Source of the DNA: Postechiella marina
GTDB lineage: Bacteria; Bacteroidota; Bacteroidia; Flavobacteriales; Flavobacteriaceae
DNA: 64,000 nucleotides
NCBI RefSeq assembly: GCF_039538365.1
Contig: NZ_BAABCA010000004.1
Location: 1-64,000, forward strand
Direction: 5' to 3'
The position numbers and the translations under genes are program-made. This document shows, one piece after another, positions 35,610 to 43,342 of this stretch. Positions within the stretch are counted from its first letter, which is position 1. Every line of letters begins with the position of its first letter. Below the pieces are notes generated by a model. That model had not been told where the DNA came from. It worked only from the letters and a program-made list of their open reading frames with translations, and did not search any database.

Positions 35610-36563
35610 TTAAAATAAACTTTTAATAATGTCTTCCTCTGAAACACCTTCGGCTTCTGCTTTGTAGTTTTTTATAATTCTATGACGCAAAATGCCAATA
35701 GCAACAGCTTGTACATCTTCTATATCTGGAGAAAACTTACCTTTAATAACCGCATGTGTTTTAGCAGCCAAAATTAAATTTTGAGACGCTCGAGGTCCTG
35801 CTCCCCAATCTAAATAATTTTTAACAAGTTCTACTGCCGATTGACTTTGAGGTCTTGTTTTACCAACCATAGCAACTGCATACTCTATAACATTATCTGT
35901 TACCGGTATGCGTCTTATTAATTGTTGAAAATCAACAATCTCTTTTGCCGAAAACAATGCGTTTACGGTTGATTTAGAATCTGTAGTAGTTGCTTTTACA
36001 ACCTGAACTTCTTCTTGGTAAGTTGGATACTCTAAATTTATTGCAAACATAAACCTATCTAATTGCGCTTCTGGTAACGGATACGTTCCTTCTTGCTCTA
36101 TTGGGTTTTGAGTTGCTAAAACAAAGTAAGGTAAATCTAATTTATAATTATGTCCTGCCACGGTAACAGAACGCTCTTGCATGGCCTCTAACAAAGCTGC
36201 TTGCGTTTTTGGTGGTGTTCTGTTAATTTCGTCTGCTAAAATAATGTTAGCAAAAATAGGACCTTTTATAAATTTGAAATGGCGGTCTTCGTCTAAAATT
36301 TCACTACCAAGAATATCGCTTGGCATTAAATCTGGGGTAAATTGTATACGTTTAAAATCTAAACCTAAAGCTTGAGCAATGGTGTTTACCATTAATGTTT
36401 TTGCTAAACCAGGCACACCTATAAGTAAAGAATGCCCGCCAGAAAAAATGGATATTAGAATTTGGTTTACAACTTGGTCCTGCCCAATAATAACTTTGGC
36501 AATTTCAAGTTTTAATGTTTTATATTTTTCTACAAATTGTTTTACCGCAGCAACGTCTGACAT
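35610..36563 (-). CDS. MoxR family AAA+ ATPase
   Basis: A 317-residue ATPase of the MoxR class, which act as chaperones for maturation of periplasmic or membrane complexes, usually with von Willebrand factor A proteins. Walker A is GVPGLAKTLM; IILADEINRTPPKTQAALLEAM contains Walker B and the sensor region; LATQNPIEQEGTYPLPEAQLDRF is typical. It starts 4 nt after the parvulin gene stop and is the last gene of that operon. No VWA or DUF58 partner follows in this window: the next gene is acnB. Confidence 0.93.
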   Translation of the reverse strand: MSDVAAVKQFVEKYKTLKLEIAKVIIGQDQVVNQILISIFSGGHSLLIGVPGLAKTLMVNTIAQALGLDFKRIQFTPDLMPSDILGSEILDEDRHFKFIKGPIFANIILADEINRTPPKTQAALLEAMQERSVTVAGHNYKLDLPYFVLATQNPIEQEGTYPLPEAQLDRFMFAINLEYPTYQEEVQVVKATTTDSKSTVNALFSAKEIVDFQQLIRRIPVTDNVIEYAVAMVGKTRPQSQSAVELVKNYLDWGAGPRASQNLILAAKTHAVIKGKFSPDIEDVQAVAIGILRHRIIKNYKAEAEGVSEEDIIKSLF

Positions 36564-36567
36564 AGAT

Positions 36568-38019
36568 TTACTTTTTTAACCAGTTACTAGCAAACTCACA
36601 GTCTCTATATTCTCCAGTAACTTTAATATATGTATCAAGAATTTTTTCTTTTTGCCATTTCTCTATAGCAATAACTTTTTTCTCGTTAAGAGCTTGTTCT
36701 TTTATCTTTAAAAAATCGCGAGCATAATCTGCTTCATGCTCATCAATTCTATCTGTAACTGTTAATATTTTAAATTTTCTCTTTTGATTTCTATCTTGAT
36801 CTGCTAAAACCAAACTCACTTCACCATCTTTTAAATCTTGAATTTGAGCATATAATTCTGGATCCATCCTTGTTAATTCAAAATTATAATCTTGAGTTTC
36901 TGGATTTATAAGTTGCCCTCCATCATTACGTGTTTCTTTTTCGTCACTAGCTTCTCTTGCTGCATCAGCAAAACTAATTTCGCCATCTACAATACGTTTT
37001 CTAATTTTTTCTAATTTTTCTTGAGCTTCTCTAACAGCTGCTGTAGATACTTTAGCTCTAAGTAGAATGTGACTTACATCGTATTCTTGTCCTCTTATTT
37101 TTTGAAGGTGAATAATATGAAATCCAAAATCGGTTTCAAAAGGCTCAGACACTTCACCTTCTTGTAAAGAGAAAGCAACCTGTCTAAACTCTTTAACCAT
37201 TCTAGGTTGTTTTTTATTAAGAGTATAAATGTAACCTGATTGTTTTAACCCTGGATCTTCACCATATAATATAACTTTAGATCTAAAGCTAGCTCCATTA
37301 TCAACTTCTTTTTTAAATTGCTTTAAACGGTCTATTACTTTTTGTTTCTCTTCTTGAGATACTTTAGGTTCTATAACTATTTGTGCTACTTTTAATTCTG
37401 TACCAAATGTAGGACGCTCGTTTTCTGGAATTTTATTAAAAAACACACGAACTTCTTCTGGAGTAACCTCAACTTCTTCAACAATTTTAGCTTGCATTCT
37501 TTGCGCTAACATGTTACCTTTATTAATTTCGAACATTTCGTCTCTAAAACTTTGCTCGTCTTCTTTTTTATAGAATTCTAAAAGTTTTTTCATATCGCCA
37601 CCAGTTTGTTGTAAAAACTGCTGTATTTGATAATCTACACTTTGACGAATTTCTGCATCTGCTACAGGAATACTATCTTGTATGGCATGGTGTGCGTACA
37701 ATTTATCTTCTAACAACTTACCAAATAATTGGCAACGTTCTATATCTTTTGTATTAACACCTTGAGCTTGTAATTGTAAAAATGCTTTATCGATATCAGA
37801 ATCTAAAACAATATAATCTCCAACAACAGCAGCAACACCATCTACTTTTCTAGCTCCTGTAAAATCTATAGAATCTGCTTTTTTCTCTGCCTCTTCTTTT
37901 ACCTCATCTTGTATAACTTCTTGAGCTTTAACACTATTAATAGTTAATAATGATATTGCTAAAATAAATACTTGCTTCAAATTAATTGTAAATTTCAAAT
38001 TGTTTATTTTTAATCGCAT
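36568..38019 (-). CDS. periplasmic parvulin-type isomerase, SurA-like
   Basis: A 483-residue exported foldase. The signal region ends VKAQ, and the start may be the ATG (MRLKINNLKF) or a TTG 14 codons later, which gives a more compact signal peptide. A SurA N-domain (VDGVAAVVGDYIVLDSDIDKAF) precedes two PpiC rotamase domains: ELKVAQIVIEPK...FGFHIIHLQKI (about 175-305) and YDVSHILLRAK (from about 310). SurA proteins escort outer-membrane proteins through the periplasm. The 5' end overlaps the upstream gene by 38 bp, which indicates coupling. Confidence 0.92.
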   Translation of the reverse strand: MRLKINNLKFTINLKQVFILAISLLTINSVKAQEVIQDEVKEEAEKKADSIDFTGARKVDGVAAVVGDYIVLDSDIDKAFLQLQAQGVNTKDIERCQLFGKLLEDKLYAHHAIQDSIPVADAEIRQSVDYQIQQFLQQTGGDMKKLLEFYKKEDEQSFRDEMFEINKGNMLAQRMQAKIVEEVEVTPEEVRVFFNKIPENERPTFGTELKVAQIVIEPKVSQEEKQKVIDRLKQFKKEVDNGASFRSKVILYGEDPGLKQSGYIYTLNKKQPRMVKEFRQVAFSLQEGEVSEPFETDFGFHIIHLQKIRGQEYDVSHILLRAKVSTAAVREAQEKLEKIRKRIVDGEISFADAAREASDEKETRNDGGQLINPETQDYNFELTRMDPELYAQIQDLKDGEVSLVLADQDRNQKRKFKILTVTDRIDEHEADYARDFLKIKEQALNEKKVIAIEKWQKEKILDTYIKVTGEYRDCEFASNWLKK

Positions 38020-38833
38020 CTTTTGTAATATCCTTTTCTAATTCTCTAATTAGCTCTAACTTCCTTTTATTTATAACGATTTGGTCTATTGTAGATTTAA
38101 CATACTCTAAAGGAGCTGTATCGTTACGCAGCAAAACATCGTTAATTTGCATCAAATATACTCCTAATGAATCTTTGAGTTGTACAAAATTAGATTTTTT
38201 TAACAGTTCATTTTTATTTTCAGAATTAATACTTGGTATTTTATCAACAACTTGCTTAACTTTTATCCAAATACTATCGTTTAAAGAATACGATTTAAAC
38301 TGTATAGATATAGAATCGAGTTCTTTTTTATCCTCATCATTAAAACGTTTAAACTTTGTTTTTATAGCATCAAAATCTATCATGTTCTCGTCTACATGTA
38401 TGTATCTAAACTTTAATAATTCTTCATTAAGCTTAAAAACCTCTTTATTTACGTCGTAATAGGCATTAGCCTCGGCTACAGATACTGCAGTGTCTATATT
38501 TTTTTTTACCAAAGCTTCTATATACGCCTTTGTATATAAATCGTTTTTATATTGCTTTACCAATTTATTAAATGCTTCTTGCTCGTCTTCACTTAAATTA
38601 AGCACTGCGCCACTAACAAGTAACTGCTCTGTAGCCCAATTATTAATATAATTTTGCACTAACAATGTACTGTCTTCTTTGCTAACTCCGTCGGCAACTA
38701 AAGACTCTATGTCATCAAAATACAAATAGGTATCATTAACTCTAGCCACCGGAGTACGTTCTTCTGTTTTATTAAAAAACGTACAAGACGACACCATTAA
38801 AATTAACAAAAGTGTACTTATTCTTGATTTCAA
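37982..38833 (-). CDS. parvulin-operon lipoprotein, SurA/PrsA N-domain-like
   Basis: A 283-residue lipoprotein (lipobox VSSC, Cys17). The mature start RTPVARVNDTYLYFDDIESL resembles the N-terminal chaperone region of SurA/PrsA proteins. No rotamase domain with the usual LxxSHIL or GFHII motifs is visible, so it is probably a chaperone-only member. It lies 1 nt after the stop of the 651-residue isomerase gene and overlaps the SurA-like gene. It probably acts with both neighbours in outer-membrane protein assembly. Confidence 0.8.
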   Translation of the reverse strand: MKSRISTLLLILMVSSCTFFNKTEERTPVARVNDTYLYFDDIESLVADGVSKEDSTLLVQNYINNWATEQLLVSGAVLNLSEDEQEAFNKLVKQYKNDLYTKAYIEALVKKNIDTAVSVAEANAYYDVNKEVFKLNEELLKFRYIHVDENMIDFDAIKTKFKRFNDEDKKELDSISIQFKSYSLNDSIWIKVKQVVDKIPSINSENKNELLKKSNFVQLKDSLGVYLMQINDVLLRNDTAPLEYVKSTIDQIVINKRKLELIRELEKDITKDAIKNKQFEIYN

Positions 38834-38834
38834 A

Positions 38835-40790
38835 TTATTGATTTTTTATTTTTTGCTTAACCTTTGCTAAGGCTTCTTTGTTAATCTCGACTTTATACTT
38901 AGCTCTTAGTGTTTTTAACCAGTTATCTTCTTTAAAAACCTGATAATCGCTGGTTACCAAACCTTTTGCTTCTTTAAGCGTTTTTTGTTTTTTGGGTAAA
39001 ACCTCCTTTACTTTTACCACTATAAAAGCATCGTTATGCTTATATATTTTAGAAATTCCTTTTTCGAATTTAAAATGATTTGGCAATGCTTGGTGGTTGG
39101 CTTCCATTTCTCCTGTTGTAAAAATAACATTAACGTCTCCGTTAGTATTTACAGTTTCTTTAATTTCTGACAACTCCTTGTTTTTGGCTAATAATTTAGA
39201 TACTTTTTTTAATACATTTTGATTAGCCGAAGATGCCACTATGGCATCTACACGTTCTGGCCAAATATAGTTATCTTTATTTGTTTTATAATAATTTTGA
39301 ATTCCTAACGTATCGTTTTTTGCAGAATTCCAAATGGTTGTCTCCATTAAATCGAACAATAATAAACCATCTCTATACTCGTTTACAATGTAAGCAAACT
39401 CTGTATTTTCGTTTTCTAAATTATCTTCTTGATAATTTACTAAACTTGTATTTAAAAAATTATTATATGCATTAGACACTAAATTTACAAAAGGCTCTTT
39501 ATTTCTTATTCCTTTTTGATTACGTACCAAAGCATCACCAAACGCTTTATACGTAATTTGCTTATTACCTATTTTTACTAAGGGTTTATCGTTATCAAAA
39601 TTATTTGGTAAACGCCACGTTCTTTTATAATAATCGTCGTTTAATATAGAAGTAAAATAAGCTAACGCTTCTGGGTTAGGCTTTACACTATACTTTACTT
39701 TTAATTTATCGTGTAAGGCATCATCTATTAATTTAGATCTTGAGTCTCGTTTTACTTTATTCTCCAACTCGCTTTTCATATCTTTAAAAGACGCAATTGG
39801 TTTTTTATCTATTAATTTTATAATGTGCCATCCAAATTTAGACTTTATAGGTTGAGATACATCTCCATTATTTTTTAAACTAAAAGCTGTGTCTTCAAAT
39901 ATTTTAGAACTTATTTGTCCACTAGAAAACGGTGCCATTTGTCCGCCTTTTGATGCCGAGCTTCTATCGTCTGAAAACTGTTTAGCTAAAGCCTCAAATA
40001 CTTCTCCTTGGTTTAATTTTTTATAAATTTCGTTAATTCTAATCTCAGCATTATTTGCAATGGTATCTTCCTTTTTATCTACAACCATAATATGAGCAAC
40101 AGTGCACTCGCCTCTAGATTTGCGTTTTTCTATTACGTTTATAATATGATATCCAAATTGGGTTCTAAACGGTTTAGAAATTTCTCCTACTGGTGTATTA
40201 AAAGCCATACTCTCGAATTTATAAACCATTTTAAAACCAGAAAAATACCCTAGGTCTTCTCCATAAATAGATTTGCCATTATGCACGCTTGTTCTTACAT
40301 TTTCGAATCCTTCTTGCAGTGCTCGATTTCTTAAACTTACAATATTGTTATAAGCAACAAGTGTATCTTGCGGACTCGCATTTTCAGAGACTTTTATTAA
40401 AATATGCGATGCTTTTATATCGTAAGAAATACGCTCGTAAGCCTCTTCAATCAATGCATTGGTGACTTTAGTATCTGTTAAAAAGTTTTTTGCAAGTTGC
40501 TTTTTATAATTTTTAAGCTCTCTTAAATATGCTGGTTTTTTATCGAAACCTAGAGCTCTTGCTTCTTTTAATTTTAATTTATAATTGGTAAACAATTTTA
40601 AATACTCATCGACATCTTTTTGAGATTCGTCTTGCACCAAATCTAAATTCTTATTGTAAACACGAAGAAACTCTGATGTGTAAACAGGCTCACCTCCAAC
40701 AACAAAAAGTACATCGTTATTTGTTTTTTGGGCATTTAATTGAGAAAATAGCAACACAAAAAAAAGAATAGAAAAACACTTTAATTTCAT
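38835..40790 (-). CDS. periplasmic peptidyl-prolyl isomerase with two parvulin domains
   Basis: A 651-residue exported protein (signal ending FSQLNAQ, about residue 21). Two PpiC rotamase domains are seen at about 125-225 (IKASHILIKV ... FGYHIINVIEK) and 228-335 (CTVAHIMVVD ... FGWHIIKLIDKK), followed by a long helical C-terminal part without a named domain. It is the first gene of a four-gene operon (isomerase, lipoprotein, SurA-like, moxR) with a consensus promoter 38 nt upstream. The likely role is folding of exported and outer-membrane proteins. Confidence 0.92.
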   Translation of the reverse strand: MKLKCFSILFFVLLFSQLNAQKTNNDVLFVVGGEPVYTSEFLRVYNKNLDLVQDESQKDVDEYLKLFTNYKLKLKEARALGFDKKPAYLRELKNYKKQLAKNFLTDTKVTNALIEEAYERISYDIKASHILIKVSENASPQDTLVAYNNIVSLRNRALQEGFENVRTSVHNGKSIYGEDLGYFSGFKMVYKFESMAFNTPVGEISKPFRTQFGYHIINVIEKRKSRGECTVAHIMVVDKKEDTIANNAEIRINEIYKKLNQGEVFEALAKQFSDDRSSASKGGQMAPFSSGQISSKIFEDTAFSLKNNGDVSQPIKSKFGWHIIKLIDKKPIASFKDMKSELENKVKRDSRSKLIDDALHDKLKVKYSVKPNPEALAYFTSILNDDYYKRTWRLPNNFDNDKPLVKIGNKQITYKAFGDALVRNQKGIRNKEPFVNLVSNAYNNFLNTSLVNYQEDNLENENTEFAYIVNEYRDGLLLFDLMETTIWNSAKNDTLGIQNYYKTNKDNYIWPERVDAIVASSANQNVLKKVSKLLAKNKELSEIKETVNTNGDVNVIFTTGEMEANHQALPNHFKFEKGISKIYKHNDAFIVVKVKEVLPKKQKTLKEAKGLVTSDYQVFKEDNWLKTLRAKYKVEINKEALAKVKQKIKNQ

Positions 40791-40827
40791 ACTAATAAAC
40801 TGTTATTTAAAAATGAAACGAACTACG

Positions 40828-40857
40828 CAAAAATACTAATATAAACCTATTATACAA
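40828..40857 (-). promoter_or_regulatory. promoter of the parvulin-moxR operon
   Basis: On the minus strand TTG (40857-40855) is followed after 19 nt by TATTTTTG (40835-40828). Full consensus match. Confidence 0.8.
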
Positions 40858-40905
40858 GTTGCATTTACAAACGTTTCTAAACGCTATTTATTTCTTAATT
40901 TAAAG

Positions 40906-40913
40906 TATATTTG
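40906..40913 (+). promoter_or_regulatory. candidate -7 box for the 80-residue gene
   Basis: TATATTTG matches TAnnTTTG 31 nt before the ATG. The -33 element is not clear. Confidence 0.4.
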
Positions 40914-40944
40914 AAATAACCTTTTACTTTATTTATAATACGAT

Positions 40945-41187
40945 ATGAGACAGCTTAAACTTATTTGGGATTTTCGTGGTCCAGATGCTCTTAAAATTGC
41001 AGAACACCACGAAATTCATTTAAAAGAATATATACAACTTGAAAAGTTAGAATTAAATATAACAGGTTTTGAAGCTCTAACCGATGTGCATGCTATTGCT
41101 TTTTTAGTTGTTACAGAAGCCAATATGAAACCAATACGCGATGCTTTAAAACCACATCGTGGGCAAGTATACGCGATACAAGATTAA
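40945..41187 (+). CDS. small conserved-looking protein of unknown function
   Basis: An 80-residue cytoplasmic protein, MRQLKLIWDFRGPDALKIAEHHEIHL at the start and ending RGQVYAIQD. It has no signal peptide or membrane helix and shows balanced coding composition. His-rich AEHHEIH and DVHAIAF are visible, but I cannot assign a family. It is divergent from the parvulin operon and has a -7-like box upstream, which supports it being a real gene. Confidence 0.7.
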   Translation: MRQLKLIWDFRGPDALKIAEHHEIHLKEYIQLEKLELNITGFEALTDVHAIAFLVVTEANMKPIRDALKPHRGQVYAIQD

Positions 41188-41232
41188 CTTATTGTTAACG
41201 TTAATTTTCTCTATTACGCATAAAACTTATGC

Positions 41233-41240
41233 TACATTTG
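41233..41240 (+). promoter_or_regulatory. candidate -7 box for the small lipoprotein gene
   Basis: TACATTTG matches TAnnTTTG 18 nt before the ATG at 41259. The partner -33 element is unclear. Confidence 0.4.
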
Positions 41241-41258
41241 TTTTGCTAAAAAAAGAAA

Positions 41259-41681
41259 ATGAAAAACATAAAACTTAAACTAATTGCTTTATTTACATTA
41301 TCTATAGGCTATACAAGTTGCTCTAATGATGATGAAAACACAGAAAATAATGCTCCTACAATTTCTATTCAAAGTCCAGAATTAAATCAAACCTATATAG
41401 GATATTGGGGTGGCGCATGGCCAGATGGAGATAAAATAATAGTTAAAGCACTTGGTACCGATGAGGATAAAGTAACCAGTATGAATTTAACTGTTAAAAA
41501 TGCTGACGGAACAGTTGTTTTAGATAAGACAATTAACAACACAACTAATAATGATAAAGCACTAACCATTTCTGAAAGTTTTGAACCTACAGATGCAGGA
41601 AATTACAATGTTATATTTAGTGCAACAGATATAAATGGGAATATTGAAACTTCTAAACCTCGCTTTTTTCTAGTTAAATAA
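41259..41681 (+). CDS. lipoprotein with Ig-like domain
   Basis: A 140-residue lipoprotein (lipobox GYTSC, Cys21). After a short acidic linker, residues about 32-140 look like a single immunoglobulin/cadherin-like beta sandwich: APTISIQSPELNQTY, VKALGTDEDKVTSMNLTVKN, ending YNVIFSATDINGNIETSKPR. Such domains serve binding at the cell surface. The exact family is not recognised. A very strong hairpin terminator follows. Confidence 0.78.
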   Translation: MKNIKLKLIALFTLSIGYTSCSNDDENTENNAPTISIQSPELNQTYIGYWGGAWPDGDKIIVKALGTDEDKVTSMNLTVKNADGTVVLDKTINNTTNNDKALTISESFEPTDAGNYNVIFSATDINGNIETSKPRFFLVK

Positions 41682-41699
41682 AAAATAATTGAAATACAA

Positions 41700-41747
41700 T
41701 ATAAAAGCAGAAAGCACAATTTAAAAATTGTGCTTTCTGCTTTTATA
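41700..41747. terminator. bidirectional terminator with a perfect 23-bp stem
   Basis: 41700-41722 pairs without mismatch with 41725-41747 around a 2-nt loop. The stem includes GCAGAAAGCACAA/TTGTGCTTTCTGC. It separates the convergent lipoprotein and guaB genes. Confidence 0.85.
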
Positions 41748-41761
41748 AGTATAATTTAAAC

Positions 41762-43234
41762 CTACCTAGAATAATTTGGAGATTCTTTAGTAATAGTAAC
41801 ATCATGCGGGTGACTTTCGTTAATACCACTTGCTGTAATTTTAACAAACTGCCCTGTTTCTTTAAGTGTTTCTACATCTTTTGCACCACAGTAGCCCATT
41901 CCTGCACGTAAACCTCCAACAAACTGATGAATACTTTCGTTTAATTCTCCTTTATAAGGTACACGACCAACAATACCTTCTGGCACTAATTTTTTAATAT
42001 CATCTTCTACATCTTGGAAATAACGGTCTTTACTACCTTGTTTCATAGCCTCAACAGATCCCATACCACGATACGACTTAAATTTACGTCCTTCGTAAAT
42101 AATAGTTTCTCCTGGAGACTCTTTTGTTCCTGCTAAAAGCGACCCTAGCATTACGGTATCTGCTCCTGCTGCAATGGCTTTAGGAATGTCTCCTGTGTAA
42201 CGAATACCTCCATCTGCAATTACAGGAACACCTGTACCTTTAATAGCAGCAGCAACTTCTAACACTGCAGAAAACTGAGGAAAACCAACACCTGCAACAA
42301 CTCTTGTTGTACAAATAGAACCAGGTCCAATTCCAACCTTTACAGCATCTGCGCCTGCTTCTACTAAATATTTAGCTGCAGCACCTGTTGCTATATTCCC
42401 CACAATAACATCTAATTCTGGGAACTTAGATTTAATTTCTTTTAAAACATTAACCACACCTTTTGTATGTCCGTGAGCTGTATCTATTACAACAGCATCA
42501 ACGCCTGCGCCTACCAAAGCTTCTGCTCTATCTACTGCATCACCAGTTACTCCAATTGCTGCAGCAACACGTAAACGTCCAAACTTATCTTTATTTGCAT
42601 TAGGTTTTAAAGTAAGCTTTGTAATATCTCTAAAAGTAATTAATCCAGAAAGTTTATAATTATCGTCTACTATAAGTAATTTCTCAATTTTGTGTTCTTG
42701 CAAAATTAATTCAGCATCCTTTAAAGATGTACCAACTGCAGCTGTAACTAAATCTTTGCTAGTCATTACTTCTGTTATACTTCTTGTATTATCGTGCTCG
42801 AAACGTAAATCTCTATTGGTAACAATACCTTTTAATGTACCATCTTCTGCAACAATAGGAATACCTCCAATACCATACTCTGCCATATATTGCTTTGCAT
42901 CTAACACTTTGGCTGTAAGTGGTAACGTAACAGGGTCTATTATCATACCACTTTCTGCACGTTTTACTTTTCTAACTTTAAGGGCCTGAGCCTCTATAGT
43001 CATATTTTTATGAAGTACACCAATACCGCCTTCTTGTGCCATGGCAATAGCCATTTTACTTTCGGTAACCGTATCCATAGCTGCAGATACAATGGGAACG
43101 TTTATTGTAATATTTCGTGTAAATTTTGATTGAATACTAACTTCTCTTGGAAGAACTTCAGAAAAAGCTGGAACTAAAAGTACGTCGTCGTAAGTTAGAC
43201 CTTCTCCTACTATTTTGTTTTGATGTGCTATCAT
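41762..43234 (-). CDS. guaB: IMP dehydrogenase
   Basis: The 490-residue enzyme oxidising IMP to XMP, the committed step of GMP synthesis. The TIM-barrel core carries the active-site loop GPGSICTTRVVAGVG with the catalytic Cys. Two CBS domains lie at about 95-205 (AEYGIGGIPIVAEDG and EHKIEKLLIVDDN). The flap includes RGMGSVEAM and the C-terminal part is normal. The mRNA leader contains a 7-bp inverted repeat directly before the ATG. Confidence 0.97.
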   Translation of the reverse strand: MIAHQNKIVGEGLTYDDVLLVPAFSEVLPREVSIQSKFTRNITINVPIVSAAMDTVTESKMAIAMAQEGGIGVLHKNMTIEAQALKVRKVKRAESGMIIDPVTLPLTAKVLDAKQYMAEYGIGGIPIVAEDGTLKGIVTNRDLRFEHDNTRSITEVMTSKDLVTAAVGTSLKDAELILQEHKIEKLLIVDDNYKLSGLITFRDITKLTLKPNANKDKFGRLRVAAAIGVTGDAVDRAEALVGAGVDAVVIDTAHGHTKGVVNVLKEIKSKFPELDVIVGNIATGAAAKYLVEAGADAVKVGIGPGSICTTRVVAGVGFPQFSAVLEVAAAIKGTGVPVIADGGIRYTGDIPKAIAAGADTVMLGSLLAGTKESPGETIIYEGRKFKSYRGMGSVEAMKQGSKDRYFQDVEDDIKKLVPEGIVGRVPYKGELNESIHQFVGGLRAGMGYCGAKDVETLKETGQFVKITASGINESHPHDVTITKESPNYSR

Positions 43235-43237
43235 GAT

Positions 43238-43267
43238 GCAATTACGTTATAATTGCGTGCAAATATA
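43238..43267 (-). promoter_or_regulatory. guaB promoter element and leader inverted repeat
   Basis: TATATTTG on the minus strand (43267-43260) matches the -7 box. Between it and the ATG lies GCAATTA (43238-43244), a 5-nt spacer, then TAATTGC (43250-43256): a dyad overlapping the probable transcription start. It could be an operator or a leader hairpin. Confidence 0.45.
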
Positions 43268-43342
43268 CAATATAAATACCAAATAAAATTATTATTTGCT
43301 ATGGCTTTTGGTTTGAAAGCATTACTAAACTGTTAAACTTTA

